Shown: positions 46,616-60,799 of the stretch, piece after piece
Numbering within the stretch: the stretch's first letter is position 1
Layout: each line of letters opens with the position of its first letter
From: Thuidium tamariscinum
Taxonomy: Eukaryota; Streptophyta; Bryopsida; Hypnales; Thuidiaceae
Length of the DNA stretch: 64,000 nucleotides
Assembly: GCA_947034885.2 (NCBI GenBank)
Contig: OX344755.2
Span: forward strand, 4,528,501-4,592,500
Reading direction: 5' to 3'
Program-made: the position numbers and the translations under genes
The notes under the pieces: generated by a model
What the model saw: the letters and a program-made list of their open reading frames with translations, nothing else
What the model was told of the DNA's origin: nothing
Database searches by the model: none

Positions 46616-49600
46616 AACCATGTTGCAAAATTGGTGTTTGCACTTTGCATCATGATCTCCAAACAACACATTTTTTTATATCATCTTTTTCTCAACCAAA
46701 GTATAAACTGGTGAATACTGTTCTTTATGCACATACTGTTTTGTTTTTTTGGCTTAACTTTTCATCATCTAAGACAATAGAGGCTCCATCTTTGTAAACA
46801 TAAATGTCACATAATTCAACAATGTCTACCAAGGTTGACAGCACAAGGACTTCATAACACGGAAAATAATGTGACAAATACATAATGGTGCACATAGCAT
46901 GGCCATCACAAGCAATGATTCATACTTATGTACAATGGCAAATGCTACTTGAACTAGGCACCCATTAGATGTAGAATACAATTGTATTTTACATACGAGA
47001 TTATTATAAGAATGTTGCAATCCATATGCTGAGAGTATAATTTGATAAGAAATATAAAAACAAGGCACCTACTTAGGTGCAAGAAAAGAATCACTGCTAA
47101 CATCCAAAACTCCCTAAGATGGCACCTTGACTATGTTTCTTATACCTCCATGAAAATCACTATTCTCTCAAGGTGTAATATTACATAGATATTGTACCAT
47201 TTTTGTAGATTGGCACCTTTAATAAAACTTTAGCACTAGGCTTTAGCACCCAACCCACATGAATTTGGATATTGATATAATGACCAACAATTAAGGTTAT
47301 TAAAGTACAATCCTGAGTGCATGATTCTTGATATTTTAGCATTTCCATGAATTTTGGAATACTCATCTATATAGATTCCTGTGTGGTAGGGTTCTTGAAA
47401 TTTTTGAGCATTCAGTGTTCAAAAGTGTATCTATGGTGTCATAAATTGTAAGTCAATGTTCCATACTGAACAAGAAAATATCAAAAAAAAAATTAGCCTC
47501 CATTAGAATTAGTACACATGTTACTTGAAAGGCTTTTATTTGGACAACCACATAGAGATTATCAAAGGATCTATTTCTCCAATTTTAATAAGTCAAAACA
47601 TAAATCATTGGATTGAAAGAGAAGGTTCACCAAACTCTAGTGAAGAAGATGGGAAGACAAAGAGTAATATACAAGGAGCAACTGCTGAACGGTCTCTTTT
47701 GTCCTAGATGATTGCAATGTGCATAGGGACATCCAAATAAACGGCTAATATTTTATTCTCATTTTTAATTTTCTAGATGGGGTAGGGGGGGGAGAGGGCA
47801 TTTTCGTTAATCACCATAGATAGTATTGCTATGCATTGTGTTAATAAGTTGGAGAAAAACTTTCTTAAGTAAAATTCTCACAAGGATGTATCATAAACAT
47901 GCTATTTATCGTGCTCATTTGGGTTTCAAATGTTTTTATGCAAGGTGGGTATCACTTTTTCCTTATTTTTTAGACATTTGAGTTATTTATAAAGTCCCTC
48001 CCACTTTGGTCATGACTTTTTTTGAAGTTGAGAAGGCAACTATAGTTGAAGTGTCAAATTTTTTTGCAAGATACTTATGTCACACGACTTCGAAAGTGGG
48101 GACCAAACTTTTTTAGGCACCATTTTGATGGAAAAATAAGTTTCATACCCACTATGAGCGCTTTTTTACCCACCCTTGGTAAAAAGGAAATACAACCAGG
48201 TTCTTTTAACTTTTTATGATTTTTAATCTATGGGTGTTGTAATGGTTGTCCATTGTGCCTTCCAAGCAATGGATCTTTTCTAACTCCTACGTGTGAAAAA
48301 TACACAAAACAACAAGAAATTTTAAATAACTATAAATTTTACCCTTTTATCTCAACTAACTAAGCCACTGTGGTTTTTTATTCAAAATGAATTCAGTCTT
48401 GATTTATCATTTTAAGTGATAGAACATGTTTTTCCATTTCTAAAAATATAAAACTCGACCTCATCCGAGCTTTCTAACAATAGTTATGGATGGATGAAGT
48501 TTGACCGCTTAATCGGTTCATCAAACTCCATCCATTGATTTCTACTAATCTACCTTATAATTTTACTTGAGATTTGACTTTTGGGCTCTGAACTCTATTT
48601 ACTATTTGACTTTCTAATATGGTTGACTTTGGATGATTTATCTAACTTTCATCCATTTTGACCCCTAAACTTCATTCTTCCATATCTTGGTTGTTTTAAC
48701 TCGGTTTTCTAAGTGTTATATGTTTTTGGAATCCTCTAGACCTAATCTATAAGTATAAAATGATAAACTTTGACTAAAACCTATTCTAGACCCTCTGAAT
48801 CATGTTTGAAGTTTGGTTTAATGGTATAAATGTTAAACTTAGGACATCAAAAAGAAATAGGAGAATTTGATTTTATACCTCGGGATTCACATTGTTGGGA
48901 AGATTGTTGTACAATCCTTCAAATTCCCCATCATTTGCCATCTTCCGCACACTCTTGATATTTTTGCCCACGGCTTGAAAGTGACTTTTTAATACAAATT
49001 TTAAATTTTAAACTTCTAACTATTCTTTTTTTTTTTCTATTCTCCTTCTTTCTCTTCAACACTATTCTAATTGAATTATTTGGCTATTTCAAGAGTTGAC
49101 TTGTTTTCGGAATAATAATTGATTTCAAATCCCTAAACAATAATTGACCTTCTGCTTCCTATCCTATCTTGGCCAATTATTATTCTATCCAAAGGTCTTA
49201 GTGGTTTAAATTGATTCTTTAAGATTTCCACCTAATCTTATCTCTTCCTAAATTCTCTTCAACCTCCTAAATTGTCACTTCATCTCTCTATTTTCAAAGT
49301 GGTTTTGAAAGTTCCAAGTGTTCTACTTCCTATGGTTTTTGAGCCTCTTTTTGCAATGGAAACGTTGCAAATTGAGATTCCTTAGCTTCCTACCTTCTTA
49401 ACTTTTCTCCTACAACTTGTCTCTTCACTCTTCTATCTACCTTTCTCTCTTTTTAATTTATTGTTTTCGTTTAAACTATTTTAGTTCCTAGTCTATGTTT
49501 TTAAAAGTTCAAGAAATTAAAAAAAAATAAGAAATCGGTCTAGCACAGAGCCAGACAGAGCCAAACTTGCAGCAGTTTAGTAGTTTAGTAATCAAACAAG

Positions 49601-50238
49601 TTCTGTAAGCTAGGTTTAAGCCTTGCTCAAGTTCAAGTATTGCTGTCGATGCCCAGGTTCAAGTTAAGCTCAACTTTTCCAAACAAATGTTTGGAGACTA
49701 AACTTGATGTGTTAAAAAACACATGGGTTGGAGATTTTTTCTAATTCTAAAGGAAGTTTTTATGAAAATATTAGTGTTTTCTTTTGGGGGGTAGCAAAGC
49801 CAAAGCTTCGCCGTAGTTTGTAAAATTCTCAAAAAACTCCTAGGGGATCAGTGAGCGCACGGAGTAGCAATATAGGTGCGAACAAATGATAGGGTATTTT
49901 AAAATCATAGGGCCAAACAATTATAAAAGGGCTTAGAGTAATATAGGGTATAGAAAATGACATTGGAACTGTTTAAACTATACTGTGCGTTGGGTTTACC
50001 GTTACTGGACTTATTGCAGCTGGCTGAACTCCGTCACCAATCTGGTTTTAGGGTTTGGGTTTGGGTTTAGGGAAGTCGGAGTTGCCTCACCAAACTTGAC
50101 CGTTGTGTGTGTGTGCAAGAAGATAGTTTTGTTTTCATACAGGTGTTTAGGGTTCTGGAATTGCCTTTCCGTGTGCTTTCTTCTACATGCTGTTACCCTC
50201 GAATCTTTGTGTCAAGGGTCTAGGGTTCACGAGCGCGG
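46616..50238. other. loop, AT-rich, no gene; telomere-like words at its right end
   Basis: No supported gene between 46.6 and 50.0 kb. Near 50046-50072 a run of TTTAGGG/TTTGGG words (TTTTAGGGTTTGGGTTTGGG) resembles plant telomere repeats. Such short runs are common 'telo-box' elements in promoters and leaders of plant genes, and here they precede the dead gene at 50239. Confidence 0.45.
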
Positions 50239-50616
50239 ATGATGGCGCTAAATTTTAAAATTCGGCTGTATTCGGTGGAAGAGGATGGTGGGCGACCGGA
50301 GCTACCTCGTTTAGCAGCGATTTGCACTGAGTGGCGAGATGCATTGTAGGGACTTCCAGAGTTTGTTGCACTCCGTATTGCGGTGGCCGAATTCCAATAG
50401 GTGAAGAAAAGACCCATCTCTCGCCAAACTTCACAAGCTCGTGCTCGAGACATGTCATTCATGTTCTCAATGTATGAGAGTGCTTTATTTTTGCTTTCTC
50501 GCACATGGAAATTTGAGCAGGACATCAGTGAGGGATTGTGGTCCAAATCTTTGGCAAACTTGTCCATTACTGAGCTGCAGGCATTGCGTACCATTTTGCA
50601 AGATGGTTGGGCTTGA
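50239..50616 (+). pseudogene. dead plant gene fragment in the loop, two in-frame TAG codons
   Basis: A frame starting ATGATGGCGCTAAAT runs 125 codons to TGA at 50614-50616, interrupted by TAG at 50347-50349 and 50398-50400. Less AT-rich than its surroundings. The translation between stops includes YSVEEDGGRPELPRLAAICT, then RPISRQTSQARARDMSFMFS and ITELQALRTILQDGWA. I do not recognise the family. It may be a first exon, as a GTATGA donor-like site follows near 50701. Both stops could be former CAG (Gln) codons changed by C-to-T in a CHG context, as expected for methylated DNA. Confidence 0.5.
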
Positions 50617-53600
50617 AAGGAGGTTGAAGTTCCCCGTGGAGGCAAAGTGCAGCCTTCCAGCCGTGTTTGGATTACGCCATCCCACCGTCCTATTTGATCA
50701 GGTATGAATTTCTTTTGATTTCCTTTTGCATGTGTTCTTCATGTATTCTTCATGTGTTGTTCATTTCTCATTTTTCCTTAGAATTTCAATTGTATGTATT
50801 TGCTACAATTGTGTATGTTTGCAATTATGTGTGTTGGCATCAATTGCAAGTGTATGCGTTTGCAATTGTATGTGCTGCAAGTGTGTGATGCAATTGTCTG
50901 TGTTTGTTGCAATGCAGGCTTACATTTGAAGGCAATTTTGAATGGCGGTTATGCTACAAAATGTTAGATTGAAGGTGCAAACTTTCAATTTTTTTAATGT
51001 ATGCACATTTTGGGTGCACCCTTTGTGTTCTTAAACACAATGACATTATATTTTTTACTCCATATTTTGGCTTTGAAACTATTTGATGTTTGTTGTGTTT
51101 CCTAATGCCATATTGTATGACAATGAGCTTCCAAATTGTAATGACTTCACATTTTCTACAATTGGATATGCATTTGTAAATTTTCAAATTAGTAATATCA
51201 TTATAACTCCATTTACAAAAAAAGCTTTCTTTTGCCAATTTCTACTATAATTTGAAAGCATCATGAACTACATTCACTTTCATATATGTGTTTTTGTGAT
51301 TTCATGTAGGCTGAATAATATAGTAGAATATTTTTTTTAATCTAAAATACCATATAGTTTATTTATAGAAAGTTGGAATTAAAAGTAATATAAACCCCTT
51401 TTCTATTATCCCAAATTAGAAAATTATATAATAATAGTATGTCAAAAAAAAAAAAAAAAAGTAATACCCCCCTTTCAAATAGTGGTTGGTCGCACCTATA
51501 TCCTTATTTTTTTAAGGCACTACCCCCCCTAAGAAAAAACTCTAAGACCCCAAAACACATGAAGTCAAAGCTTTGCCGTATTTTTAAATACGGAGGAAAT
51601 TCTAACCAAATTCTTCAAGAGCTCCATTGCCTAGGGACAATTAGAGGTCAAATAACAATACAAAAAACTACTAGCTAAGACAACAAGTGAGTGTTAATGG
51701 TACAAACTACAAAACACTACTACAATTAGTACAAGTTAGAGGAATAACAAGCTAAAGGACTCCTCTAAGCAGCATCGCTGATCATAAGGGAAGAACCTCT
51801 AAGATCAGTACAAAAACTTTAAGCTCCAAACAACAACAACAACAACAACAAGGCAAGTTAATTGAACAACAATTCTAGTGAAGAAACTTGACAAAAACTT
51901 ACTAATAAGTACAAAATACAACAAGGAATGTTTGAAGGGACCCCAATCTCCTTCAAAGCTTCACAAAGTAGCAACAAGAGGAGCTTGAATTGCTCTAAAA
52001 ATAAAGAAATTTGGCAACTCGGCCTCAATGGCCAAAATCCAACTAAATGGACCCAAATGAAAACAAGGTGGTTCAAAATGAACCTAAGGGGTGAGAAGAG
52101 AGGGAAATGAGTGCCCTTTTATACTCAAAGCCAAGGGTCACCCCCTCTAATTACCTAATGGGAAACTAGTTTAAACTAGTAAAAACTAATTTTTTCCCAT
52201 TTTTCACTTTTACGTTGATCCTAACTTCTAACTTTTGGAGATTAACTCCAAATCAAAAATGGATTGCACCATTGCTTCAAAAGGCCATTTTTAGTCTAGA
52301 GGACTTTCAACCCCCTTTTTCTACCTCAAAAACTCAAAGAATCCTAGCAACGACTGAAAACTCAAAATGGGATAAAAAACCAAGTTTTGGAGTTTACCTT
52401 TTTTGTAAAAAGTAACTAGCCTAGGCTCCTAAGTAGATTCAAGAGAGTAAGAAAATACCCTAAGTTTATTTTATTCCAAAGTTGTGTGCTCCCGATACGC
52501 CGGTCAACTCGACAATTAACTTTAAAATTGCCAATTTTAGAGGATGTTGCTAATTTTGGCATCTCCCGCAATCAAAAAGTCACCAAACTTGTTGAGGTGC
52601 TTTATGAACATAAAATAAATACACTAATTTTTTGTGAGATTTTTACCGCATCCAAGGTAATTTTCATGAATTTACCATACTGGATTTTGGTGGTTGACTG
52701 CTCGGAAAAAGATCTTTAGATGATCAGAAAAAATCGAGACTTTTTGAAAAAACCCTCATGGAATTCCTCTAGAGATGTGCAAATTTATATTTCCATTTTG
52801 CACATCTAAAGAAGGAGAATCAAATCCTGCTATCTCCTTTAGTTTCCGGTAATTAGGGAATCTTTCAACCAAAAGGGAATCTGAGCAAACCGATTGCACC
52901 GTTGGACTCCTGGAATGATTTCCACCTCAAATCACCGTACTTACGTTGTAGATGCCCTTCGTCTCTCCATTTGAATTTCTTTCACCTGTAGGCTAACATT
53001 TGGAGTTTCTACTATTTCATCGATGGAATGGGAAAACTGAAACCTATCTTTGGAAATCAATATTAGGGCTCTCACATGATTCTCTTAGACCAAGTTAGCC
53101 CTTTTGCGTCTCATTGCACAATAGGTGTAAAGAATTGGGCATTTTCTACTATATATGTTTATTTTGTACAATTTCTGGGTTTTTATCCTATTTATATGTA
53201 GGATTTGGTTACATTTGAAGGAAAATGTCCCATTATAACCTTTTGCTATATTGGTATGTGACATCTATATTGTGATTATTCACTCTTTTTTGATCTTTTT
53301 GTAAATAAAACTACACTCAAAACTAATAAAATCCATAAAAAATAATTTTTGAATTATGAGTGACCAAATGGGCACTCACACCCACTTTTATTTCAACTTT
53401 TTTAACTCAACCGGCTTTTTCACAAAACTCATGGGTTTAAACCCCGGTTTAGGGTATTTTACGAATAACTCAATTATCTTTGAGAAATGAGATGATCTAG
53501 TATTTTGGAAAAATGAAATGACAATTATATTGGAAAAGTTGTGACCTTTCTAAAATTAAGTTCACATGTACATACACTAATGTGTACTCAATGTACTATT

Positions 53601-54759
53601 TACTAACCATGTACATTGGATTTCACTACGAGAGGTACAAATGTTGTTGTCTTTCTTATAGGCATCGAAAGTTCATGAGGTTTTTTGTACATGATTGATG
53701 ATTAGACGATTGATATTGCATTTGAGAGGATCAATAGCTAAGATAAAAAGTGCAGGGTAAGTGACACTCTACAATATGGTGCTGTGTAGAATAAATGGTT
53801 GTGCACAGCATGATGGCAAGTGACATGTCTACAAAAAATAATATATGAATTTGTCTTCAAAATGCCTTTCGATTCCAACCTTTTCAACCCCTCAATTTCA
53901 CAATCAAACTTGATTCTTGGTTATACGGCTTACGATCTTTCAAAGTGGATCTCTTTACGGTTGTACATCTTTGACCAAATCAACAAGGTTTAAAGAGTCT
54001 GATACTTTTATTTGATTTGAATGATCAAGTTCATTAGGAAAATTATGAACCCAAAGAGTGCCCCTTAAAATGAAATCTCAAGACCCCAATTAATTGTTTT
54101 AATTGTACTTCAATATTTATTGACCAAGACAATTCCCCTATTTCCGCTCAAGATGAATGCTAACAATCATGATGGCTTGGAATATGAAACTCTACTCCTA
54201 TTGGCCAAGAGTTGCTCTACTTCATCATGAAAGTGACTTGTGGTACCATGCTAGCTTGTATTTAATTGAAGAGCCTATGCATTGTGTACAACAAGAGAAG
54301 TTTGAAGCATGATTAAATATTTTATAACTTGTGAAGTACGCATTGTATCTTTTTCCCAATATTTTTTTGGGATTGACATGTCCTAGCAAATATGTACATC
54401 ACACAAGATATTGATGTTTCAAGTCAAGTTAAAGGACAAGACTATAGGGCAATCTAGGCCACTTGAATTAGGCTTGCACTACCAAAACTCGGGGGCATTC
54501 CTTGGGTTCATAATTTTCCTAATGAATGTGATTTACAAAAGTAATGAAAGATGGCCAAGTTAATGAAGTGGACATTCTTTCTTAGTGGGTTGTTATATAG
54601 AGGATTTGTTGTTACTGTACAACCAAGCTTTTCTTTTTAGGGCTATGGAGGTAAATTTTGTGAATTTCTTTAGAGCTAAATTTACGTAAGTTTTGAAGTT
54701 TACTATATTGTATAAACTAGGAAACAATTTGAAGAATAATTCAACTATATTTATGCAAT
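50617..54759. other. loop, right half, AT-rich, no gene
   Basis: Contains an (AAC)n run near 51830-51850 and LTR-like mixed sequence at about 51.5-53.1 kb, but no paired ends, PBS or coding domain were found. Nothing supports a functional gene. Confidence 0.4.
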
Positions 54760-55920
54760 TTCCTAGAGATTAATGCATTAGAAAAGAATTTGATTATTTT
54801 TTTATTTGAAATTTTTGGACAATTGGTCCAATATTGGTAGATCTTTTGAGGATCCATTTCTTTTCCTAATGGTAATGGCCCAAATTTATGGTTATCTTTT
54901 GTTGTTTAATATACAAATTACTAGTGTCTTTACACAATTGCACTTTTCAATTCTTCATGCTATATATTCCTTAAATAAGCTTCTATAAAATCACAATGAT
55001 TGCAAAAAACTTGAAGTAATCAAGTTTGCTTCACTGATCAAGATTTATTTGAATTGAATTTTGCTTAATAATTTTAAAAGATTCAAGATTTACAAATTTC
55101 CTATAGTCCTACAGTTGATTTACATTTTACAAGTGTCCTATTCATGACTATTTTAAATCTTTAAAAAATATTTTCAAATATTTCAATGGAGTTATATTAT
55201 TTAGAAATAGCCTCCAATTAATTCTTAGATAGCCAATTTGAGCGTATTTTATCGGATTCAAAGTTTGAAAACACAAACCTAAAATTTTGAAAAGTGGAGT
55301 ATTGGATATTTAGACCACTCAAGGCTCAAGCTCAAATCAAGAAGGTCTTTGATCTTAGACCTTTGATTTTGGCCAAATTTTTTGTAATTTTGCTCCAAAA
55401 TCCAAATGACTCAAGATTCATACTTTCACAAGTAAAGTTTTTATGAAGTCCAACTAAACAATAAACACTTTGGATAAATTTTTTGCATATTTCAAAAATT
55501 TTCTTACCATTGAAAAATAGCCTCCAATTTTTGTTCATCTTGCCAAATGCCAATTGTTGCCTTGTGGGCAGGTGATAGTACTAAATTTAGTGCCCCAAAA
55601 AACAAATTTGGAGTAGAAATTTTGAAAGAGATCATAGTCTTTTAGTATACTTCTAGCCATTACTAAAAAGAATTTTTTTAAATTCCTTTGAATAATAATT
55701 GTATGTTGTGTAAATTATAAAAGATACAATGACTTAAAGGTGTCTCCAATCTACATTGCTTAAAAATTCTAAATTTTTTGAAAAATTAATTAATTTTTTT
55801 TAAAGTACCCCAAGAATCTAAACTTTAATATTGTAAAACACAACAAAATTACCAAGTGTTTTTGGTAATCACTCTACTATGGAATTTAATTAAATTATGA
55901 AGGTGACTATATACTTTAAA

Positions 55921-56098
55921 CAAATATTTCGTTAAAATAGCGGTATTCCTACGCCATTTTTCCATTCAATTTCTTGAATTAGAATAGATTTCACACTTCA
56001 AGGTTTAGAAATCTAGGAGAGGTATATAGTTTAGACCACATGGATTAAACCTGAAAATGCCAAGTTTGTGGCACACTACCATTTTAACGAAATATCCA
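55921..56098. mobile_element. MITE family 2, right-arm-specific short copy (~178 bp)
   Basis: Ends ATTTCGTTAAAATAGCGGTA and, as complement, ATTTCGTTAAAATGGTAG resemble the ends of the 288-bp element. The mirror site in the left arm, near 41570, lacks it and reads straight through (CTAATAAAATATGTAGTCTC). It therefore inserted after the arms were duplicated, or was lost on the left. Exact borders are uncertain by ~10 bp. Confidence 0.65.
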
Positions 56099-56331
56099 TT
56101 TTTATTAGATTATTAGTCAACATTTGCTTTAGAAATGGAAAAAATGACCGTCATATGTTCAAATTCATATATCAATTGTGATTTTTTTCAATCAAGAAGG
56201 TGAGAACTCCTACAATGATGAGTTTATAGCATTGGGTATATAACTATATATGTAGCACACTAAATTACTAGAGTTGAGCTCCCAACTTATTGTAGCTTTG
56301 TCTTTCTAAAATCTTAGGGAAATGGTAAAAC

Positions 56332-56619
56332 GGCAAATTTCGTTAAAATGGCGGTATTCCATTAATTTGACACTTTTGACAGTTCAAATCGTGCGGTCTG
56401 AAATCTGCATCTGTCACAGATTTTTGAAATCTACATGTGTAATGTGTTGTAGAGGTTTGAAATCTATACCCATCCAAGATGTTTTAGACCATACGTTCTG
56501 AAATCTAAATGTGTCCTAGATGTTTAAAATCTATACCTTTCTTAGTTATTAGTTTTGAGTTCAGACCACGTGGTTTGAAAAATGGCATAAGGAATACCGC
56601 CATTTTAACGAAATTTGCC
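56332..56619. mobile_element. MITE family 2, right-arm copy (288 bp)
   Basis: Mirror of the 41050-41337 element with the same 29-bp inverted ends and essentially the same interior. It marks the highly conserved part of the giant repeat. Confidence 0.8.
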
Positions 56620-57113
56620 ATTAAACTACAATCTTGTCCATCACACATTGCAACTCTGGAGAGTTGTGGTCTAAACTTTCAATGAAAGACACTAACAAAA
56701 ATCAAATGTGGGGGGCCTGCAATCCTACTGCAATCCCTACTACACTAGGCTCTGATTGAAGAACAGGCTCTTGCGGAACACGAAGGCCAGGCTCTCATTT
56801 GAAAGATGCCAAACGGACCCCTACATGTCCAGTCGGGTACAGCACTGGTAATCAGAAAACACGGGGAATTAACTACGGTTGATGAGTGAAGGACGGAATC
56901 AAGGTTGGTTAGTCTCTCGCTGTGCAAAACGACGGAACGAGCCAGCAAAAAAGTGTTCCCTTCGAGATGCTTCTGAGTGGAGACGGGCGACCCCGCCTCA
57001 GCCAGTCAAACCCGGGGACCCCGGGCGGTGCAAGGCTCGCGCGCCTGGCTTCAGTTGGATGCATGAGAGCTTCAGTTGTCGAGTGAAGCAACTTTCGTCG
57101 GAGTGGGGAGCAG

Positions 57114-57121
57114 TATATAAA
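57114..57121 (+). promoter_or_regulatory. TATA box of gene D
   Basis: TATATAAA after the conserved GCAACTTTCGTCGGAGTGGG block, mirror of the gene C box. Confidence 0.7.
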
Positions 57122-57682
57122 CGGCCTCCTCGGTCGGCCCACACCCAGTGTGACTCTTGCTTTCCTTCCATTCTCCTGCAGCACCATCGATCGCCGCTTG
57201 GCTTCCAAGGTCGAGGCACCTTGCTGCTGCTTCCTCGATCGATCACTCTGCGTGCAATTTGTGCCCGAGTTGGCTTCGAAGTTCTAACGTGTACGTACAG
57301 AACCGGTAGACACTCCATCGCTGCATGCTGCGTACATTGAATTGCTCGTTTCGATCACTTCAACTCCAATTCCACCTAGTTAAGATACTTGCATAGGCTC
57401 TCTTGCATGTTCTCATGAAGGTTCTGGCTCTTTCGAGGCCGGAGTTGCAACTACTCTCTCATGCATGCATGTCGATAGCTCTAACTTCTTAATTAGACCG
57501 CGTGCCAGGCCTTAGTTCCGCTGTGCACGCGCGAGTACTGTGAGCGAGTTTCATTTGGCTTGTGTCCTCCATCGCATCTTCAGGAGACTACTTACTCACG
57601 TCACGCACTGTGTGGTGTTTGTGTTGTGCACAGGTTTCTAAATCATCTGAGAGCTAGAATGAGGCACAGGAATACGAACCCG

Positions 57683-58567
57683 ATGGCGACGGCAAGGTTG
57701 TACTCCATCTTTCTCCGTGTCTTGCAACATGTGTACCAGTCTGTTTCTTGTTTTGGTTTCGCTGAAATCACTATTCCATTCACAACTACGGTAATTGCAT
57801 CTCCATGCATGCCAGGAGACCATACCATCGGCTAGCTACCTCATCTGGCTAACTTAAACGATCAGCTCATATCGATGGATTGTACGAGCTTAATTGGAGC
57901 GATTGGCTACCGGCCATTTCGCCTTCTGTACAACTAGTTCACTTTCTACGTGTCATAGCTAGCGCACTAGATTCCATTTCTACGTACATACGTGCACAAA
58001 GGCAATGCAACGAGGGCGGTTAGTGCTACATATCTGTGCCTTCCCAGCCCATGCCAGCGTCGTTAGATAACACTTAGGTAATTCTATTACGGACTCCTCA
58101 ATTCACGTTGGTGATCGCATTCACGGCGATGTTCTTCTTGTTGTCAGCTAGCATGATCGAGTGCGTGGAGTGCCTAGCTGGTTCAATACCGAGCTGTAAA
58201 TTAAACCATACATCCCACATTTCATTGTGTGTGCAGGACGCTTTCGCTGACGCTTGTGGCGGCGATGCTGGTGGCAAGCATCTGCTTCGCCGACGTTGCC
58301 GAAGGAACCGTGCTGGGCCGAACTCTGAGAGCGACGAAGTTGCAGGAGGAGCCCGGGACAGGGCCTTTCCTGTTTACCAAGCTTGCGGCTTCCACCCTCC
58401 TCATCGTGGAGTGCCGACTTCAAAGCTCGACCGTTGGACCGGACAACTGGTGGCTGAAGGCTACCGTCGCGGTTGCCAACGGCAAGTCGGGTTATGTCGC
58501 AGATTGGGACATGCAGTGCTTCGGCGACACTTCTGCCGGTCACTGCGACCCTGTTCGTCACTGTTGA
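57683..58567 (+). CDS. gene D: secreted four-cysteine SH3b-like protein
   Basis: Exons 57683-57696 and 58237-58567, 540-bp intron; 114 residues. Differs from gene C in the signal peptide (AAMLVASIC against AAVMVASMC), in GPDNWWLKA against GSDNWWLKA and in TSAGHC against TPAGHC. All four mature cysteines, the WW pair and GKSGYVADWD are kept. Most substitutions change residues, but the frame and splice sites are intact, so both copies look usable. A poly(A) signal AATAAA stands at 58786-58791. Confidence 0.83.
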
Positions 58568-58785
58568 GTAAATAGCCGGTGCTACGGTATTTCGATCTCG
58601 ATCGTGGTAGTTGCGTACGTAGAGATGGAGTGCCTACTTACTCGAATGAGAAGCTTGAGCGTGCTCTCGATCTGCTCAGCTAGGTGACCATCTCGAGAGG
58701 TCGAGAACATGCACCATGCATATATGTGCACTTGTGCGGATCGATCCCAGTTCATGAATTGAATGTATGTCGATCATTGTGATCT

Positions 58786-58791
58786 AATAAA
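58786..58791 (+). terminator. poly(A) signal of gene D
   Basis: AATAAA 219 bp past the stop codon of gene D; the complement is at the mirror position of gene C. Confidence 0.55.
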
Positions 58792-59232
58792 AGAGGCTCC
58801 AGCTCTCGAGCTAGGTAGCTTGTTTCCTAGTTTATGCAATTTCACCGTGGAGATGGGTCATGGATTGTTGCACAGTGTGCATGCATCTATTCTCCAAGAA
58901 TTCTGCCTGACAACGGAGCATTGATGTCGTGAATTGGCTCGATATATAAGGAGATCCAAGGATACATTTTGTCTCGATCATTCATGCATGCTGCGCTTCC
59001 AATGCAAATTAAGTTCCGACTGAGAGATCGATCCATTGCATGTTGATAAGGAGAATCGTATTGCACGTTCGTTACATACTTACATGTGTCCTGATCAACA
59101 GAGTTCCGAACATGACTGCACGGACACTAGACATGGACTCTCTGGAGTATCAGTTTCCATTTGCAATTATACTAACTGGTCAAAAGACTTTCTTCGTGGA
59201 TCCATCCATTCATTCATGATGTGTCGAAGGTA

Positions 59233-59818
59233 GAACAGTCCATTTCCAACGACATATGACCCGATCGGTTATCCACGTGACCACGTCCCTCTGGCGAATG
59301 ATTCAGTTCACGGAGTGCGGTCTTCTTTCAATGAATGAGATTTGGGCGACAATGGTACATTTCATTGACTGGATGGTTACAATCGATGTCTTAGGTAACG
59401 ATGACTACAAGAGTACAAGCTATACCTTAAAGATGGTGAATTTCATTGAAGTAGTGGTACGGTGTTCATGTGCCATTTCTGTCATATTGAGGCACTGAGC
59501 TCCATTGTGATAGAATGTTGTGCTATTTCTGTATATTTTATGCCTAGGTAATTTTGTATTGGAATGTCACATCATTCTTTTGGATTTTTGGAATAAATGG
59601 ACTTATGGACATGTGGATAAAAATGGTGGTTTAAGACTATGTGGTCTAAAATGTATATTACTCAAAGATTTCAAGTCCTTGTAGCCTAATATCTATATAA
59701 GTCCTAGAATATGTATGGAAAAATGGTGTATGAATGCCCCTGTTTTAATGAAATATTCATTAATATTGCCATTGTAACAAAATTCATCATGAAGACATTT
59801 TATACCTTAAGATATACC
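59233..59818. other. right-arm-only block
   Basis: Occupies the place of the left 36904-38449 block but shares no sequence with it. Its last part (about 59630-59790) looks like a decayed relative of MITE family 2: AAAATGGTGGTTTAAGACTA, then GTTTTAATGAAATATTCATT. The small open frame at 59256-59498 has no recognised content. Confidence 0.45.
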
Positions 59819-60799
59819 TAAAGCACTGTCAACCACAGACAACGGCAGAGTTTGCAATGAATCCTCTGCTCAATCCTTTGCTAGCGTCGTACCTCGACGA
59901 GAAAACGAAGCTGTGCACTTCTTCCCGGCCTTTGAAAGTTGAAACATACCTAGGAGTCAATTGTGAACCACCGAGCAAGTTATATGTGTACAAAAGCACA
60001 GACAGAATGTTCAGTCCAAAGACTCCTACTGCAAGGATCCACATGGAAAGAATATGGCCGGGAAGGAGAGTCGTCTGTCCAATTTCGGCACTGCACGTAC
60101 AGCTAGTGAGGTATTTACGTGGAGGGCAACACGTACTTCTGATTACAGGAGAAATCTTCGTCTGCAGGAACCAAAGCTGTCCCGACTTCTTCCCGGCCTT
60201 TGGAACGTACCGGGCAGTCCATTATGCATGACTGAGCCACCAACTGAAGCAAGCTACACATTCACAAACAGAATATTCATTGCAAACGATCGATCGACAT
60301 GGTGCCTGGGATAGGAAGGAGAGTCCACGCATCTGTCAACACATTTTCGGCATTTCGATAATAGGTCTGGTATTGATCGATGCCCGCACATGAGAGGTGC
60401 GATACAATTCCCATTTCAGTCGATCTCATTACGGTGGAAATCTTCAAACCGCAGCATGACTCAATGTCGCAAGGTGTTTGCATGCTTGATCTCCTATCAC
60501 GCTAATTTCGATCGAAATGCTGTCATACAGAATTCTTGGAATTAAAAGGACAAAATCATCAACCGAGATCGAATGATGTGCACTTGTGCAAGGTAGAATT
60601 GCATTGGGACACTAGCTAGCTGGAGTCGCCGTAAGGAAATCCTTTATTACTTCACTTGGACATACATGCATGAAGCCATCTAGCATGGGTTCTGTATAGT
60701 GTACATGGTATTCTCTCTTTAATTAAGATTGTTAAGCTAGTGCGCTATTTCAAAGTAAGTAACCCGACCTCGCTCTACCACAAAGAACACAGTGTCTAA

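Noticed and set aside
50046..50072. Interstitial telomere array
   Set aside because: Only about four imperfect TTTAGGG/TTTGGG units. Better explained as a telo-box leader element than as a former chromosome end.
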